From Mucilaginibacter straminoryzae (GTDB lineage: Bacteria; Bacteroidota; Bacteroidia; Sphingobacteriales; Sphingobacteriaceae), in the NCBI RefSeq assembly GCF_022953055.1, contig NZ_JALJEJ010000002.1, forward strand, positions 744,001 to 808,000: a stretch of 64,000 nucleotides of DNA. The letters are read 5' to 3'. Numbering within the stretch: the stretch's first letter is position 1; every line of letters starts with the position of its first letter. The translations under genes and the position numbers were made by a program. The notes beneath the pieces are model-generated. The model had not been told where the DNA came from, made no database searches, and saw only the letters and a list, made by a program, of their open reading frames with translations. Positions 18,302-28,741 of the stretch are shown one piece after another.

Positions 18302-19903
18302 CTAATTTGCGCGGCTTTCTGCCAATTTCAATGCCTGATACGCGTTTACAATACCGCCGGTACGGCAAAGATCAGCAAAAGCGATGTGCTTTATTTTACC
18401 CTTCCGTTCGATATCCACGTTGTGATTCACCTTTACAACAGAAGCTATGATAATCTCTTTTACCTGTACGGCAGTTAGTTTCGGATAATACGAGCGGATA
18501 AGCGCCGCTAACCCGGCCACTACAGGCGAAGCCATGCTGGTTCCCCCATATTCTACATAAGCAGAACCCGGAACGGTAGAATTGATCTTTATCCCCGGTG
18601 CAAAAACATCCACGGTTTGCTTGCCATAATTGGAAAAGTCGGCCTTTAAGGTTTGATCATCCCTGAATCCGGATGCACCTACCGTTAACCAAGCATCCGC
18701 ATGGCCCCCATCGTTGTAAAACGGGGTAGGATAATTTGCTTTCTTATCCAGGTCTTCATTGTCGTTACCCGCTGCATGCACCAGTAACACATCTTTGCTC
18801 ATGGCGTATTTAATGGCTTCATCTACCACTGCCTTATCTGTGCAATAAGGCCTGCCGAAACTCATGTTAATCACTTTGGCGCCATTATCCACCGCATACC
18901 TGATGGCGTTGGCAATGTCTTTATCTCGTTCGTCGCCGTTGGGTACACAATTGACAGACATGATCTGTACGTTGTTTGCCACACCCTTAACACCGATGCC
19001 GTTATCGCGGCTCGCGCCGATAATCCCGGCCACATGCGTCCCGTGCGTGGTAGTCGGCCCGTTTACGGTAGGGTTGCCATAGTAATGTTCGTTGCTGTTG
19101 TTATAATCATCGCCAACAATATCGCGCGAATCATAATCCAGGTTAAGGTGGTAATTAATTTCCTCATTACAGAATTTAATGGGGTCTATAATAGATTGCG
19201 CATAGAATTCCTTAAAGTTCTTTGCCTTGGGCAATTCGCGCATGGTCACCATCTTAACCTGCGCTTCCATGGGGTTGTCGGGAATAAAATCGGCAAAGTC
19301 TTCTAAAGTCGGTTCCTGCTTGCCTATTTTTTTAAAGACACGCTCATATACTGTTTTTACCTTCGTATAAAGATCGAGGTTCTTACGGGCATCTTCCAGC
19401 TTATCGTTCAGCTCGCGCGAAAGCTTTTGCTGCTGGTGATACTTAGCTAGCTCGTCTTTGCTAAGTTTAGTCGTATCAGCGTAGGCATACTTATACCAGT
19501 CTTTTTTCAGGATGCGGGTAATCTCCAGGTTATCAAACTCTACATTCCCCTTTTTCGACCCTAAGAAATTCCATCCGTTCACGTCGTCGGCATAACCATT
19601 ATGGTCATCATCTATGCCATTCCCCGCTATTTCTTTTGTGTTAACCCAAATCACGTTTTTCAGGTCTTCATGATTAATATCAACACCACCATCCAGCACG
19701 GCCACAATCACCGGTACCGGCTTTTTATCTTTCAGTAATTCGTTATAAGCCTTTTCTGTGCTGATGCCAAACATGCCATCGGCCTGCAAGTCCAGGTTTT
19801 GCCAGTTGGCTTTTGGTCGGACGGGCTGGGCGATAGCAGAAATGGAAAACAGCAGCGGCAGGCAGAGGCCAATGACTTTTTTTAGCGAAGGAGTAATATT
19901 CAA
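18302..19903 (-). CDS. S8-family subtilisin-like serine protease, secreted
   Basis: About 533 residues. Catalytic triad motifs are all present: VAVLDGGVD (Asp), THGTHVAGII (His) and GGTSMASP (Ser). An insertion of about 150 residues with many charged residues separates the Asp and His motifs. The signal peptide (KKVIGLCLPLLFSISAIAQ) is best framed by a TTG at 19903; a longer TTG start at 19948 would put 15 residues before it. No ATG is available. The C-terminus ends soon after the Ser domain with no sorting domain, so it may be periplasmic or membrane-associated. Confidence 0.92.
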   Translation of the reverse strand: MNITPSLKKVIGLCLPLLFSISAIAQPVRPKANWQNLDLQADGMFGISTEKAYNELLKDKKPVPVIVAVLDGGVDINHEDLKNVIWVNTKEIAGNGIDDDHNGYADDVNGWNFLGSKKGNVEFDNLEITRILKKDWYKYAYADTTKLSKDELAKYHQQQKLSRELNDKLEDARKNLDLYTKVKTVYERVFKKIGKQEPTLEDFADFIPDNPMEAQVKMVTMRELPKAKNFKEFYAQSIIDPIKFCNEEINYHLNLDYDSRDIVGDDYNNSNEHYYGNPTVNGPTTTHGTHVAGIIGASRDNGIGVKGVANNVQIMSVNCVPNGDERDKDIANAIRYAVDNGAKVINMSFGRPYCTDKAVVDEAIKYAMSKDVLLVHAAGNDNEDLDKKANYPTPFYNDGGHADAWLTVGASGFRDDQTLKADFSNYGKQTVDVFAPGIKINSTVPGSAYVEYGGTSMASPVVAGLAALIRSYYPKLTAVQVKEIIIASVVKVNHNVDIERKGKIKHIAFADLCRTGGIVNAYQALKLAESRAN

Positions 19904-19975
19904 AACTTTTGCGGTTAACGAAATTAAGCAGGTATGGTAAAGTATCAAGTATACAGCATGCCTTTGAAATACAAA

Positions 19976-20011
19976 AGCACCTGTAATCTGCTAAAGATTA
20001 AAACAGGTGCT
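19976..20011 (-). terminator. Terminator of the peroxiredoxin gene
   Basis: AGCACCTGT / ACAGGTGCT perfect 9-bp stem with T-runs on both sides, 20 bp after the peroxiredoxin stop on the minus strand. Confidence 0.7.
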
Positions 20012-20030
20012 TTTTCAAATTTTATGTTGT

Positions 20031-20492
20031 TTATTTTACAATTTCGGCAATTGCTTCGAAGTTTGGCAGGTCGCCTGCTGATTCCAGTACTTCGGCGTAG
20101 ATCACGTTCTGCTCTTCGTCAATTACAAAAGCAGCACGTTTAGAAACGCCTTTCAGCCCGAACACAAACTCGTTATAAATGGCACCGTATGCGGTAGAAA
20201 CTTCTTTATTAAAGTCTGACAGCAGCGGGAATTGGTAGTTATTCTCTTCTTTAAACTTGGCCAGGGTAAAAGGCGAATCGACAGAGATCCCTAAAATTTG
20301 AGCATTCAGCCCGTCGTAATAACCAAAGCTATCGCGCATGGTGCATAGCTGTGTGGTGCATACACCGGTAAACGCCATCGGAAAAAAGTGGATAACTACT
20401 TTCTTGCCCTTAAAGTCTGCCAAGGAAACTTCTTTCAGTTCTGATGATACCAGGGTAAATTGCGGTGCTGGTTGTCCTGTTTGTAATGCCAT
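20031..20492 (-). CDS. Peroxiredoxin (AhpC/TSA family, Bcp/AhpE-like)
   Basis: Reduces peroxides with thiol electrons. 153 residues from the ATG at 20492: thioredoxin fold with FFPMAFTGVCTTQLC, where Cys45 is the peroxidatic cysteine and Cys50 a possible resolving cysteine in the same helix. The open frame extends upstream to 21047 across the divergent VOC gene, but that stretch has no family similarity. Co-regulated partners are not evident. Confidence 0.93.
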   Translation of the reverse strand: MALQTGQPAPQFTLVSSELKEVSLADFKGKKVVIHFFPMAFTGVCTTQLCTMRDSFGYYDGLNAQILGISVDSPFTLAKFKEENNYQFPLLSDFNKEVSTAYGAIYNEFVFGLKGVSKRAAFVIDEEQNVIYAEVLESAGDLPNFEAIAEIVK

Positions 20493-20567
20493 GGATTGAA
20501 TTAGTAATTTTAAATACTTAACGTTTATAAGATCGGTTACGATATAAAGCGTCGAAAGATAGATAAA

Positions 20568-20960
20568 ATGAACAGAAGAATAAACCTCATCAGCCTGGTG
20601 GTGCACGATTATGACGAAGCCATTAACTTTTACACCTCCAGGCTGGGATTTAAACTGGTAGAAGATACGCCGCTTACGGAAAACAAGCGATGGGTGCGTA
20701 TAGCCCCCACCCCGGATGCAAACTTCTGCCTGTTGCTGGCAAAGGCGGCGGACGACCAACAGCAAAGCCGTGTGGGTAACCAAACCGGAGGCAGAGTTTT
20801 TTTGTTCCTGGAAACAGATAATTTCCAAAGAGATTATCAACTGTATAAAAATAATGGAATCAAATTCGTGCGGGAGCCGAAACAGGAACCTTACGGCGTA
20901 GTAGCTGTTTTTGAAGACCTGTATGGCAACCTTTGGGATTTGATCCAACCAAATGAATAA
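20568..20960 (+). CDS. VOC-superfamily (glyoxalase/bleomycin-resistance-like) protein
   Basis: 130 residues with paired beta-alpha-beta-beta-beta modules: LVVHDYDEAINFYTSRLGFKL at the N-terminus (the VOC entry motif, DYDEAINFY) and FEDLYGNLWDL at the C-terminus (DPxGN-like). Substrate unknown. It ends 3 bp before the quinone reductase gene, so the two are probably co-transcribed. Confidence 0.9.
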   Translation: MNRRINLISLVVHDYDEAINFYTSRLGFKLVEDTPLTENKRWVRIAPTPDANFCLLLAKAADDQQQSRVGNQTGGRVFLFLETDNFQRDYQLYKNNGIKFVREPKQEPYGVVAVFEDLYGNLWDLIQPNE

Positions 20961-20963
20961 CGA

Positions 20964-21944
20964 ATGAAAGCAGTAATTATAACGCAACCCGGCGGACCGG
21001 AAGTTTTGCAATTGCAGGAACGCCCCAAACCTCTCCCTGCAGAACATGAGGTGCTGATTAAAGTAGCCGCCGCTGCCATCAATCGCCCGGACGTAGCCCA
21101 GCGCAAAGGCAACTACCCTCCCCCTGCTGGCGCCCCTGTTGACATACCAGGGTTAGACATTGCCGGTACCGTTGCAGTAGTGGGCAGCAAAGTAACCCGT
21201 TGGAAGGTTGGCGACCAAGTTTGCGCCCTGGTAAGCGGCGGCGGTTATGCAGAGTATTGTACCGCGCCGGAAGGGCAGTGTTTACCCGTCCCCACCAACC
21301 TGACGATGATTGAAGCAGCTTCGCTCCCCGAAACATTCTTTACCGTGTGGAGCAACGTGTTCGACCGCGGCCAACTGCAGCCCGGGGAAAGCCTGCTGGT
21401 ACATGGCGGCAGCAGCGGTATTGGGGTAACGGCGATACAACTGGCCAAAGCGTTGGGAAGTACCGTCTACACCACGGCGGGCAGCGATGAGAAATGCACC
21501 TTTTGTGAGCATATCGGCGCAAATAAAGCGGTCAACTATAACACCCAAAACTTTAAGGAGGTATTAACTGAAGCTACGGCGAACAAAGGTGTAAACGTGA
21601 TACTGGACATGATCGGCGGTAATTACACGGCCGACAACCTGCAACTGCTTGCTGAAGACGGAAGGTTGGTTTTGATCAATACCATGAAAGGCAAAGATGT
21701 ACAGGTAGATCTGTCTTTAGTAATGCGGAAGCGACTAACCATCACTGGCTCGACACTCCGTAACCGCGATGTGGATTTCAAAGCAGCCATTGCCCGCAAC
21801 CTGGAAGAAAAGGTATGGCCGCTGCTGGCCTCGAACGCGATCCGCCCGGTAGTTTATGAAACCTTCCCTGCCGCGCAAGCCGCAGAAGCCCATGCCCTGA
21901 TGGAAAGCAGCAAGCATATCGGGAAGATCGTGCTGACGTTTTAA
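20964..21944 (+). CDS. NAD(P)H quinone oxidoreductase, zinc-independent MDR family
   Basis: 326 residues. The medium-chain dehydrogenase/reductase layout is clear: GroES-like domain (INRPDVAQRKGNYPPP, about 37-52) and Rossmann domain with VHGGSSGIGVTAIQLAK. It matches the quinone reductase / TP53I3 (PIG3) type, reducing quinones with NADPH; the zinc-binding cysteines of alcohol dehydrogenases are absent. ATG at 20964. Confidence 0.92.
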   Translation: MKAVIITQPGGPEVLQLQERPKPLPAEHEVLIKVAAAAINRPDVAQRKGNYPPPAGAPVDIPGLDIAGTVAVVGSKVTRWKVGDQVCALVSGGGYAEYCTAPEGQCLPVPTNLTMIEAASLPETFFTVWSNVFDRGQLQPGESLLVHGGSSGIGVTAIQLAKALGSTVYTTAGSDEKCTFCEHIGANKAVNYNTQNFKEVLTEATANKGVNVILDMIGGNYTADNLQLLAEDGRLVLINTMKGKDVQVDLSLVMRKRLTITGSTLRNRDVDFKAAIARNLEEKVWPLLASNAIRPVVYETFPAAQAAEAHALMESSKHIGKIVLTF

Positions 21945-21950
21945 TATCTA

Positions 21951-22015
21951 GTCATTTGTCATTATTTCATTGGTCATTCATCATTGAGTCATTTGTCTTT
22001 GGTTATTCGTCTTTA
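21951..22015. repeat. Heptad array (GTCATTT type) after the quinone reductase gene
   Basis: Nine heptamers such as GTCATTT, GTCATTA, GGTCATT and GTCTTTG, with a single 2-bp slip at about 21986. It fills most of the gap before the GDSL gene terminator. Confidence 0.75.
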
Positions 22016-22043
22016 ATATTCTTGCTTACTATATAACTCAAAA

Positions 22044-22068
22044 CGAAAAAAACCACCCGAAGGTGGCT
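22044..22068 (-). terminator. Terminator of the GDSL-type lipoprotein gene
   Basis: Minus-strand AGCCACC TTCG GGTGGTT hairpin with an 8-base T-run. It lies 80 bp past the stop codon. Confidence 0.6.
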
Positions 22069-22149
22069 CTGCTATATTTTAGTAAGCTTCTTAGTCTGCA
22101 GTCAATCACCGGTGCCCCAATGAAATAATGACTAAGAACAATGACAAAC

Positions 22150-23481
22150 TTAATTCGGGAATTTTACGCTGCGGTATTGTGCAACGTTTGCCAGCGGAAC
22201 GGTTGCATTGTACTGAGCATTTAATGCCTTGATGAATTGGTTCGCCACAATGGCATACCCCCTTGGCGTAAGGTGGACACCGTCAAGAGAGAACAAGCCA
22301 CCACTGATGAACTTTGCATTCAAATTGACACCATCTACCACCAGGCCATTTTTAGCAATATCATTAAAGAAGGTATACATGTCTGCCACGGCAATACCTT
22401 TTGATGCCGCTACCGATTTAATGGTGTTATTGTAATACGTTACGTAATCTTTCACTATAGCTACCTCATTGGCATCCAGCACGTATTGGTTATCAATCGG
22501 GGTAAGTGGCGTTAAGCCATAAGGCAGGTTACCTGCAGAGGCAACCGGCTGACCGATCTTTGACGTTGGGAAGGTAAGCGTGATCAAGTCGTTTGCAGTA
22601 GCCGGGCGCGCTGCATAAGCCGTACCTGTTGGATCTGCGTTACTTTTCGCGTTGATATAAATGGCCTGGGCAGCGGGGTTAGCTTTCTGCACGTTCGCCA
22701 GTATTAAAGCCGGAGTTACGGTGTTAAAGTAAGGGATAGAGGTAACATCCGGAATGGTTGCACAAACACCTTTAGCGCCGTTAGCCGTCATGCGGGTAAG
22801 CAATAAGGTGTATAATTGTGCAAATGTGGCTTTATCAGTCAGCACATCACCTGCACCGCCAGATGTAGCATAGCCTAAAGCGTCGTTATTACCTAACCAG
22901 TTCGTAAAGAATGTAAAAGGCTTGGCAGTTACGAAATCGAGGTAACTGGTGGTATTGGTTCCCGCATTGCCCGGAAGCAAGCGTTCGAAATAGCCGTTAA
23001 GGTTACCGTAAGTATTCAGCGTAATGTGCAATAACTTAATGCCGGGAACGCCGTAGTTATTGATATCGCCGGTGTATTTGGTATAGGTAGTTACATTGCC
23101 AAAACTCGGAATATTCACCACGCCTCTTATGGCCAGGTTACTAGTTACCGGTGCTGTAACAGGCGAGCCGTTTTGGTCGAACCCGGTGAGGGTTATATAG
23201 CCAGAGCCATTAGCCTGGTCTGCACTGAACAACGGCTGGGTAAAAGTCCCGCCGCCCGCACCCTGCATTTGTTTGGCAATGATGGAAGGGTAAGAGTTCT
23301 GCTGCCCATCCAGGTATAAACCACCGTCGGCATAACCAGCGGTAAGTGAGTTACCAACGGCAACGTAGCGGCTAAAATCAGCAGAGCCATGGGTAGGCTC
23401 AGTGGTTTTAACTTCAGTTTTACAAGCAGCAAAAGCCGAAACGGCAGCAGCTGCAAGAAATATATTTTTAATCTTATTCAT
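22150..23481 (-). CDS. SGNH/GDSL-type lipoprotein
   Basis: 443 residues. Lipoprotein signal with cysteine near 20 (SAFAAC). SGNH blocks are visible: GNSLTAGY (block I, with Asn in place of the usual Asp of GDSL), GNND (block III) and DGVHLTPRGY (block V, Asp-x-x-His). These enzymes are esterases or lipases, often acting on acyl or acetyl groups at the cell surface. The gene follows a FadL-type porin gene by 22 bp, so hydrolysis of a lipid ester outside and uptake of the acid is a reasonable pairing (inference). Confidence 0.88.
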   Translation of the reverse strand: MNKIKNIFLAAAAVSAFAACKTEVKTTEPTHGSADFSRYVAVGNSLTAGYADGGLYLDGQQNSYPSIIAKQMQGAGGGTFTQPLFSADQANGSGYITLTGFDQNGSPVTAPVTSNLAIRGVVNIPSFGNVTTYTKYTGDINNYGVPGIKLLHITLNTYGNLNGYFERLLPGNAGTNTTSYLDFVTAKPFTFFTNWLGNNDALGYATSGGAGDVLTDKATFAQLYTLLLTRMTANGAKGVCATIPDVTSIPYFNTVTPALILANVQKANPAAQAIYINAKSNADPTGTAYAARPATANDLITLTFPTSKIGQPVASAGNLPYGLTPLTPIDNQYVLDANEVAIVKDYVTYYNNTIKSVAASKGIAVADMYTFFNDIAKNGLVVDGVNLNAKFISGGLFSLDGVHLTPRGYAIVANQFIKALNAQYNATVPLANVAQYRSVKFPN

Positions 23482-23503
23482 GATGATTTTCGATCTTTAA
23501 GTA

Positions 23504-24727
23504 CTACCAGTGGTAAGAAAGTGAAACGCCGGGGATGTAAACGTTTGATCTGAAAGTGCCCGAAAGCTGGCTTTCAATATTGGTTTGCTTACGTGCGAAC
23601 AAATGTTCAAACTCGAACGACAGATCCAGGTCTAACCTGTTTGCCAAAGTATAACCAAGACCGCCTGTCAGGTAGTAGCGCTTGGCATCCGGCACTTCAG
23701 GAGTTACATAACCGTTGCGTGCAGCAGCAGAAGCTACACCGCCCCCCGCACGGATGGCCCATTTATTTACCGGGCGGTATTCCGTACCGGCTCTAAGGCT
23801 AAACGCATCACGATATTGCCTGGGTGAATAAGTATCCTGTAGTGCCGAAGTGTTTTTCGCATAATCAAACTCCAGCGCTTTGTAAACATGCCACGAAACC
23901 AGGTTGGCATCAAAGGCAACAGTCCATTTCTTTGACGGATAAAAGCCTAAACCCAATGTGGTTGTTGCTGGCAGTGGTAAGCTTGCCGAAAAGGTGTTTG
24001 GCTGAGGGAAACTGGCTTGCAGTGAACCCGGAACGGTAAAAAAGGCATCACCATTGTTGATAGTAGTTTTCACCTTAGAACGGTACGAAAGCCCTACGGT
24101 AACGCCTGATTCGGTTTTTACATAAACACCTGCATTCCATCCGTAACCTTTGCCAGAGCCTTTCAGTTCTGCCTGGCCATCTTGTCCGCTGGCATTGGCA
24201 AGCGGGATGGCGCGGCTCAGATCAACTTCGCCGTGGTTATACACAAAACCACCACCGATACTGATAAAATCAGCCAGTTTAATACTGATGGTTGGCTGGA
24301 AGTAAATAGCCTTCAGATTAAGGCTTTCCACCACGTATTTACCTTCCCAGTTATTACCCCAGTTGGTGAGGCCGCCGAATGGCGTATAAACACCCAGGCC
24401 AACTTTCCAGAAAGAAGCTTTTGGTCCCCAAACCGCGTATGCAGAAAACGGGGTGCCTACTTCGTTTGAGGTACGATAAATATCGTTTGTTCCGGCAGGG
24501 TTGAATGCCGATTTAAATAACAGCGGACTGATACCCGCCTGGATAGAGTTTTGCGACAGCATGGCTACCGCACCGGGGTTAAAAAATACCGAAGCACCAT
24601 CTTGCGCCAGGCCGGTACCGGTATGCCCCATGCCTATTTGCTTTTGCCCCGCAAGGTTCACCTGGAAACCCTGGGCAAATGTCGCTACAGGCAGAAAAGT
24701 CACTAAAAAAAGTAGAATTCTTCTCAT
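23504..24727 (-). CDS. FadL/OmpP1/TodX-type outer-membrane transporter
   Basis: 407 residues: signal peptide ending TFAQG, then the FadL-type N-terminal hatch with ASVFFNPGAVAML (NPG variant of the NPA motif) and a beta barrel ending SLSYHW with terminal Trp. Members move long-chain fatty acids or hydrophobic compounds across the outer membrane. Upstream of and probably co-transcribed with the GDSL-type lipoprotein gene. Confidence 0.92.
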   Translation of the reverse strand: MRRILLFLVTFLPVATFAQGFQVNLAGQKQIGMGHTGTGLAQDGASVFFNPGAVAMLSQNSIQAGISPLLFKSAFNPAGTNDIYRTSNEVGTPFSAYAVWGPKASFWKVGLGVYTPFGGLTNWGNNWEGKYVVESLNLKAIYFQPTISIKLADFISIGGGFVYNHGEVDLSRAIPLANASGQDGQAELKGSGKGYGWNAGVYVKTESGVTVGLSYRSKVKTTINNGDAFFTVPGSLQASFPQPNTFSASLPLPATTTLGLGFYPSKKWTVAFDANLVSWHVYKALEFDYAKNTSALQDTYSPRQYRDAFSLRAGTEYRPVNKWAIRAGGGVASAAARNGYVTPEVPDAKRYYLTGGLGYTLANRLDLDLSFEFEHLFARKQTNIESQLSGTFRSNVYIPGVSLSYHW

Positions 24728-24865
24728 ACATTGATAATTAGGGGGAGTTGTTTAAAAATTGGGTGACAAACCTAACCAATTAGTGTTAATATTTCTTAAC
24801 AATTTGTAAAAAAATTTAACTCAAAAATCTTTGGATTAGGTATTTAAAAAATCCGTTACAAAAGT

Positions 24866-24873
24866 TAACTTTG
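24866..24873 (+). promoter_or_regulatory. Candidate -7 box for atpD
   Basis: TAACTTTG matches TAnnTTTG exactly, 76 bp before the atpD ATG, implying a leader of about 70 nt. The nearest TTG upstream is 32 bp away, too far for the usual spacing. Confidence 0.4.
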
Positions 24874-24925
24874 CGCTCTAAATTTATACTGCGCAAGTAG
24901 CGCACTGTAAGTGAGTTAGTTTTAA

Positions 24926-26455
<1,530 letters not shown>

Positions 26456-26465
26456 TTAATAGAAA

Positions 26466-26493
26466 CAAGAGTCAAGAATCAAGAGCCAGGACA
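26466..26493. repeat. Heptad array (CAAGAGT type), left arm, after atpD
   Basis: Four heptamers (CAAGAGT, CAAGAAT, CAAGAGC, CAGGACA). It is the inverted partner of the array at 26573-26607, and together they could form a long stem between atpD and atpC. Confidence 0.8.
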
Positions 26494-26572
26494 TAAGTCA
26501 CGCTTTTATTCCGGACTTTAAAACATAAGTTTAAATAGAGCAAAGAATCAAAGATCAAAGTAACTGAAAAGT

Positions 26573-26607
26573 GCTCTTGATTCTTGATTCTTGGCTCTTG
26601 ACTCTCA
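26573..26607. repeat. Heptad array (GCTCTTG/ATTCTTG type), right arm, before atpC
   Basis: Five units in exact 7-bp phase: GCTCTTG at 26573 and 26594, ATTCTTG at 26580 and 26587, then ACTCTCA. Reverse complement of the left arm, ending 6 bp before the atpC ATG. Confidence 0.8.
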
Positions 26608-26612
26608 AACAA

Positions 26613-26861
26613 ATGCTATTAGAAATCTTAACTCCCGATAATAAAGTGTACGAAGGCGAAGTAACCTCGGTTACCGTACCCGGCACTATGGGTTCGTTTG
26701 AAATATTAAACAACCACGCACCGATCATCTCTACGCTCGAAGACGGTAAACTTACTGTTCGCGCTGCAGGTAAACACGATGTATTTTTAATTAAGGGTGG
26801 TGTGGTTGAAGTGCTTAACAACAAAGTGATGGTACTTGCCGAAGGCATTACCCACCGTTAA
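26613..26861 (+). CDS. atpC: F0F1 ATP synthase subunit epsilon
   Basis: 82 residues from the ATG at 26613 (MLLEILTPDNKVYEGE). Only the N-terminal beta-sandwich is present; the C-terminal alpha-helical hairpin that inhibits the enzyme in E. coli is missing, as is usual for short epsilon subunits of this phylum. An in-frame upstream extension exists but is translated heptad repeat. The 157-bp gap to atpD is unusually long and consists mostly of heptad arrays. Confidence 0.95.
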   Translation: MLLEILTPDNKVYEGEVTSVTVPGTMGSFEILNNHAPIISTLEDGKLTVRAAGKHDVFLIKGGVVEVLNNKVMVLAEGITHR

Positions 26862-26885
26862 GCCATAGAAATATTTTCTGTAAGA

Positions 26886-26917
26886 AAGCCTTTCTGGTAC
26901 GCCAGGAAGGCTTTTCT
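26886..26917 (+). terminator. Terminator of atpDC
   Basis: AAGCCTTTCTGG / CCAGGAAGGCTT hairpin followed by TTCTTGTTT, 25 bp after atpC. Confidence 0.8.
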
Positions 26918-27082
26918 TGTTTAAAGCGGGGATGAGTCCTTCATGATACTATATTGAGTTTAAACGCGAATAACGAGCGCGACAAGCTTCTTTGTGTATT
27001 TTAAACACCTTTTTCATTTATCCGTTTCCAATTACAGATTTATTTACCAGATTTGGGGCGATTTACTTTACCAACACATAAA

Positions 27083-28273
27083 ATGAAAACAATAGATCAA
27101 GTAAATTTTTCGGGCAAAAAAGCGCTGATCCGCGTAGACTTCAATGTGCCCCTTGATGCAGACTTTAATATTACCGACGATAACCGTATGACTGCGGCTT
27201 TGCCAACTATTCAAAAGATTTTGAAAGAAGGCGGTGCAGTGATCCTGATGTCGCACCTGGGCAGACCAAAAGACGGCCCGACAGATAAATATTCACTGAA
27301 ACACGTGGTAAAGCACCTGTCAGACCTATTAGGCCAGCAGGTAGAGTTCGCTAATGACTGCATCGGTCAGGAAGCGATCGATAAGGCTAAGAACTTACAC
27401 CCGGGCGAAGTGCTGCTGCTGGAAAACCTTCGTTTCTATAAAGAGGAAGAAAAAGGCGATACAGCTTTCGCAGAAAAACTGGCTCAATTGGGCGATGTTT
27501 ATGTGAACGATGCTTTCGGTACCGCACACCGCGCACATGCCTCTACCGCCATTATCGCACAGTTTTTCCCGAACGCCAAATACTTTGGCTACCTGATGGC
27601 CGGCGAATTAGCCAATGCCGAAAAAGTACTGAACGGCGCAGCAAAACCTTTTACTGCCATTATGGGCGGTGCGAAGGTATCAGACAAGATTGAACTGATC
27701 GAGCGTTTGCTGGAGAAGGTAGATAACCTGATCATTGGTGGCGGTATGGCTTATACCTTCGCTAAAGCACAAGGTGGTACCATTGGTAAATCATTATTGG
27801 AGGCTGATAAGCAAGACCTGGCGTTGAACTTATTAGAAAAAGCTAAAGCAAAAGGCGTGAACCTGTTGCTGCCAACTGATACTATTATTGCAGACGACTT
27901 TAACAACGACGCGAAAACAGGCGTAGCGCCGACTGATAATATCCCTGACGACTGGCAAGGCCTGGACATCGGCCCGGAAACCCGCGCTGCTTTTGCTAAA
28001 GTGATCGAAGAATCTAAAACCGTTTTATGGAACGGCCCGATGGGGGTATTCGAGATGGAAAGCTTTGACAAGGGTACTAAAGCGGTAGCTGATGCAGTAG
28101 TTAAAGCAACACAGAATGGCGCCTTTACGCTGATCGGTGGTGGCGACTCTGCTGCTGCAGTAGCTAAATTCGGCCTTACTAACGATGTAAGCTACGTGTC
28201 TACCGGTGGTGGTGCGTTGTTAGAATACATGGAAGGTAAAGAACTGCCAGGCGTTAAAGCCATCAACGAATAA
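27083..28273 (+). CDS. pgk: Phosphoglycerate kinase
   Basis: Glycolytic ATP production from 1,3-bisphosphoglycerate. 396 residues from the ATG at 27083 with RVDFNVPL (about 17-24), MSHLGRPK and the C-terminal [16 protein letters not shown]-site loop. A start 30 bp upstream is possible in frame but adds non-conserved residues. Confidence 0.98.
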   Translation: MKTIDQVNFSGKKALIRVDFNVPLDADFNITDDNRMTAALPTIQKILKEGGAVILMSHLGRPKDGPTDKYSLKHVVKHLSDLLGQQVEFANDCIGQEAIDKAKNLHPGEVLLLENLRFYKEEEKGDTAFAEKLAQLGDVYVNDAFGTAHRAHASTAIIAQFFPNAKYFGYLMAGELANAEKVLNGAAKPFTAIMGGAKVSDKIELIERLLEKVDNLIIGGGMAYTFAKAQGGTIGKSLLEADKQDLALNLLEKAKAKGVNLLLPTDTIIADDFNNDAKTGVAPTDNIPDDWQGLDIGPETRAAFAKVIEESKTVLWNGPMGVFEMESFDKGTKAVADAVVKATQNGAFTLIGGGDSAAAVAKFGLTNDVSYVSTGGGALLEYMEGKELPGVKAINE

Positions 28274-28299
28274 TTTAAATTTTACTTTTAATACGTTTG

Positions 28300-28333
28300 A
28301 AAGGCTCTTCTGATTTCTCAGAAGAGCCTTTCT
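28300..28333 (+). terminator. Terminator of pgk
   Basis: Perfect 13-bp stem AAAGGCTCTTCTG / CAGAAGAGCCTTT followed by a short T-rich tail. Confidence 0.85.
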
Positions 28334-28713
28334 ATTTCATGCATATCTCGCTAAACATGGTGACTGGCTGGCAAAAGCCAGTCGGCCATGCCTGCCACGT
28401 TCGCCACATTTACCGGCCTGCCATAGGTTTTCTAACTTTTAGGTCAGTATTACCGCCATAAAAATGGCAGTAACCTGAACTCGCATTCGGCGTAGGACCT
28501 CTGCACTCGCACGCATTACAAAGACGGAGGGACGTTAAATTCGCTCTCCTTTTGAAGAGGATTAGGGAGAGGTCCACCGACAAGTTTTCCTTTCCTACTT
28601 CTTTTGCACTCGCACGCATTACAAATGCGCGCGATGGTGTAGTTAAACCTTATGACTATATAACTCCCCTCTCTTTGGGGTAACTATATATAAGTTGGGA
28701 CAAGGATGGTGAT
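28334..28713. other. 380-bp gap between pgk and the dinD-like gene
   Basis: No credible gene. It holds two hairpins (GACTGGCT/AGCCAGTC at 28362-28383; TTACCGCCAT/ATGGCAGTAA at 28450-28473), a 20-bp direct repeat at 28503 and 28606, and CCTC-type palindromes at 28544-28575 and 28663-28683. Confidence 0.65.
28503..28625. repeat. 20-bp direct repeats flanking a CCTC palindrome
   Basis: GCACTCGCACGCATTACAAA occurs at 28503-28522 and, identically, at 28606-28625. Between them lies a CCTC palindrome (28544-28575). A degenerate relative (GGCACTCGCAACTCATTACA) is at about 36216. Confidence 0.8.
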
Positions 28714-28741
28714 AAAAAAAGCCTCTAATGAGGCTTTTTTA
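28714..28741 (-). terminator. Terminator overlapping the dinD-like stop codon
   Basis: AAAAAAGCCTC / GAGGCTTTTTT hairpin whose T-run follows on the minus strand. The TAA stop lies within the upstream A-stretch of the structure. Confidence 0.8.

Noticed and set aside
20493-21047. N-terminal extension of the peroxiredoxin
   Set aside because: It lies antisense to the VOC and quinone reductase genes and has no family similarity.
26571-26612. Upstream in-frame extension of atpC
   Set aside because: It is translated heptad repeat; the conserved epsilon start is MLLEIL at 26613.
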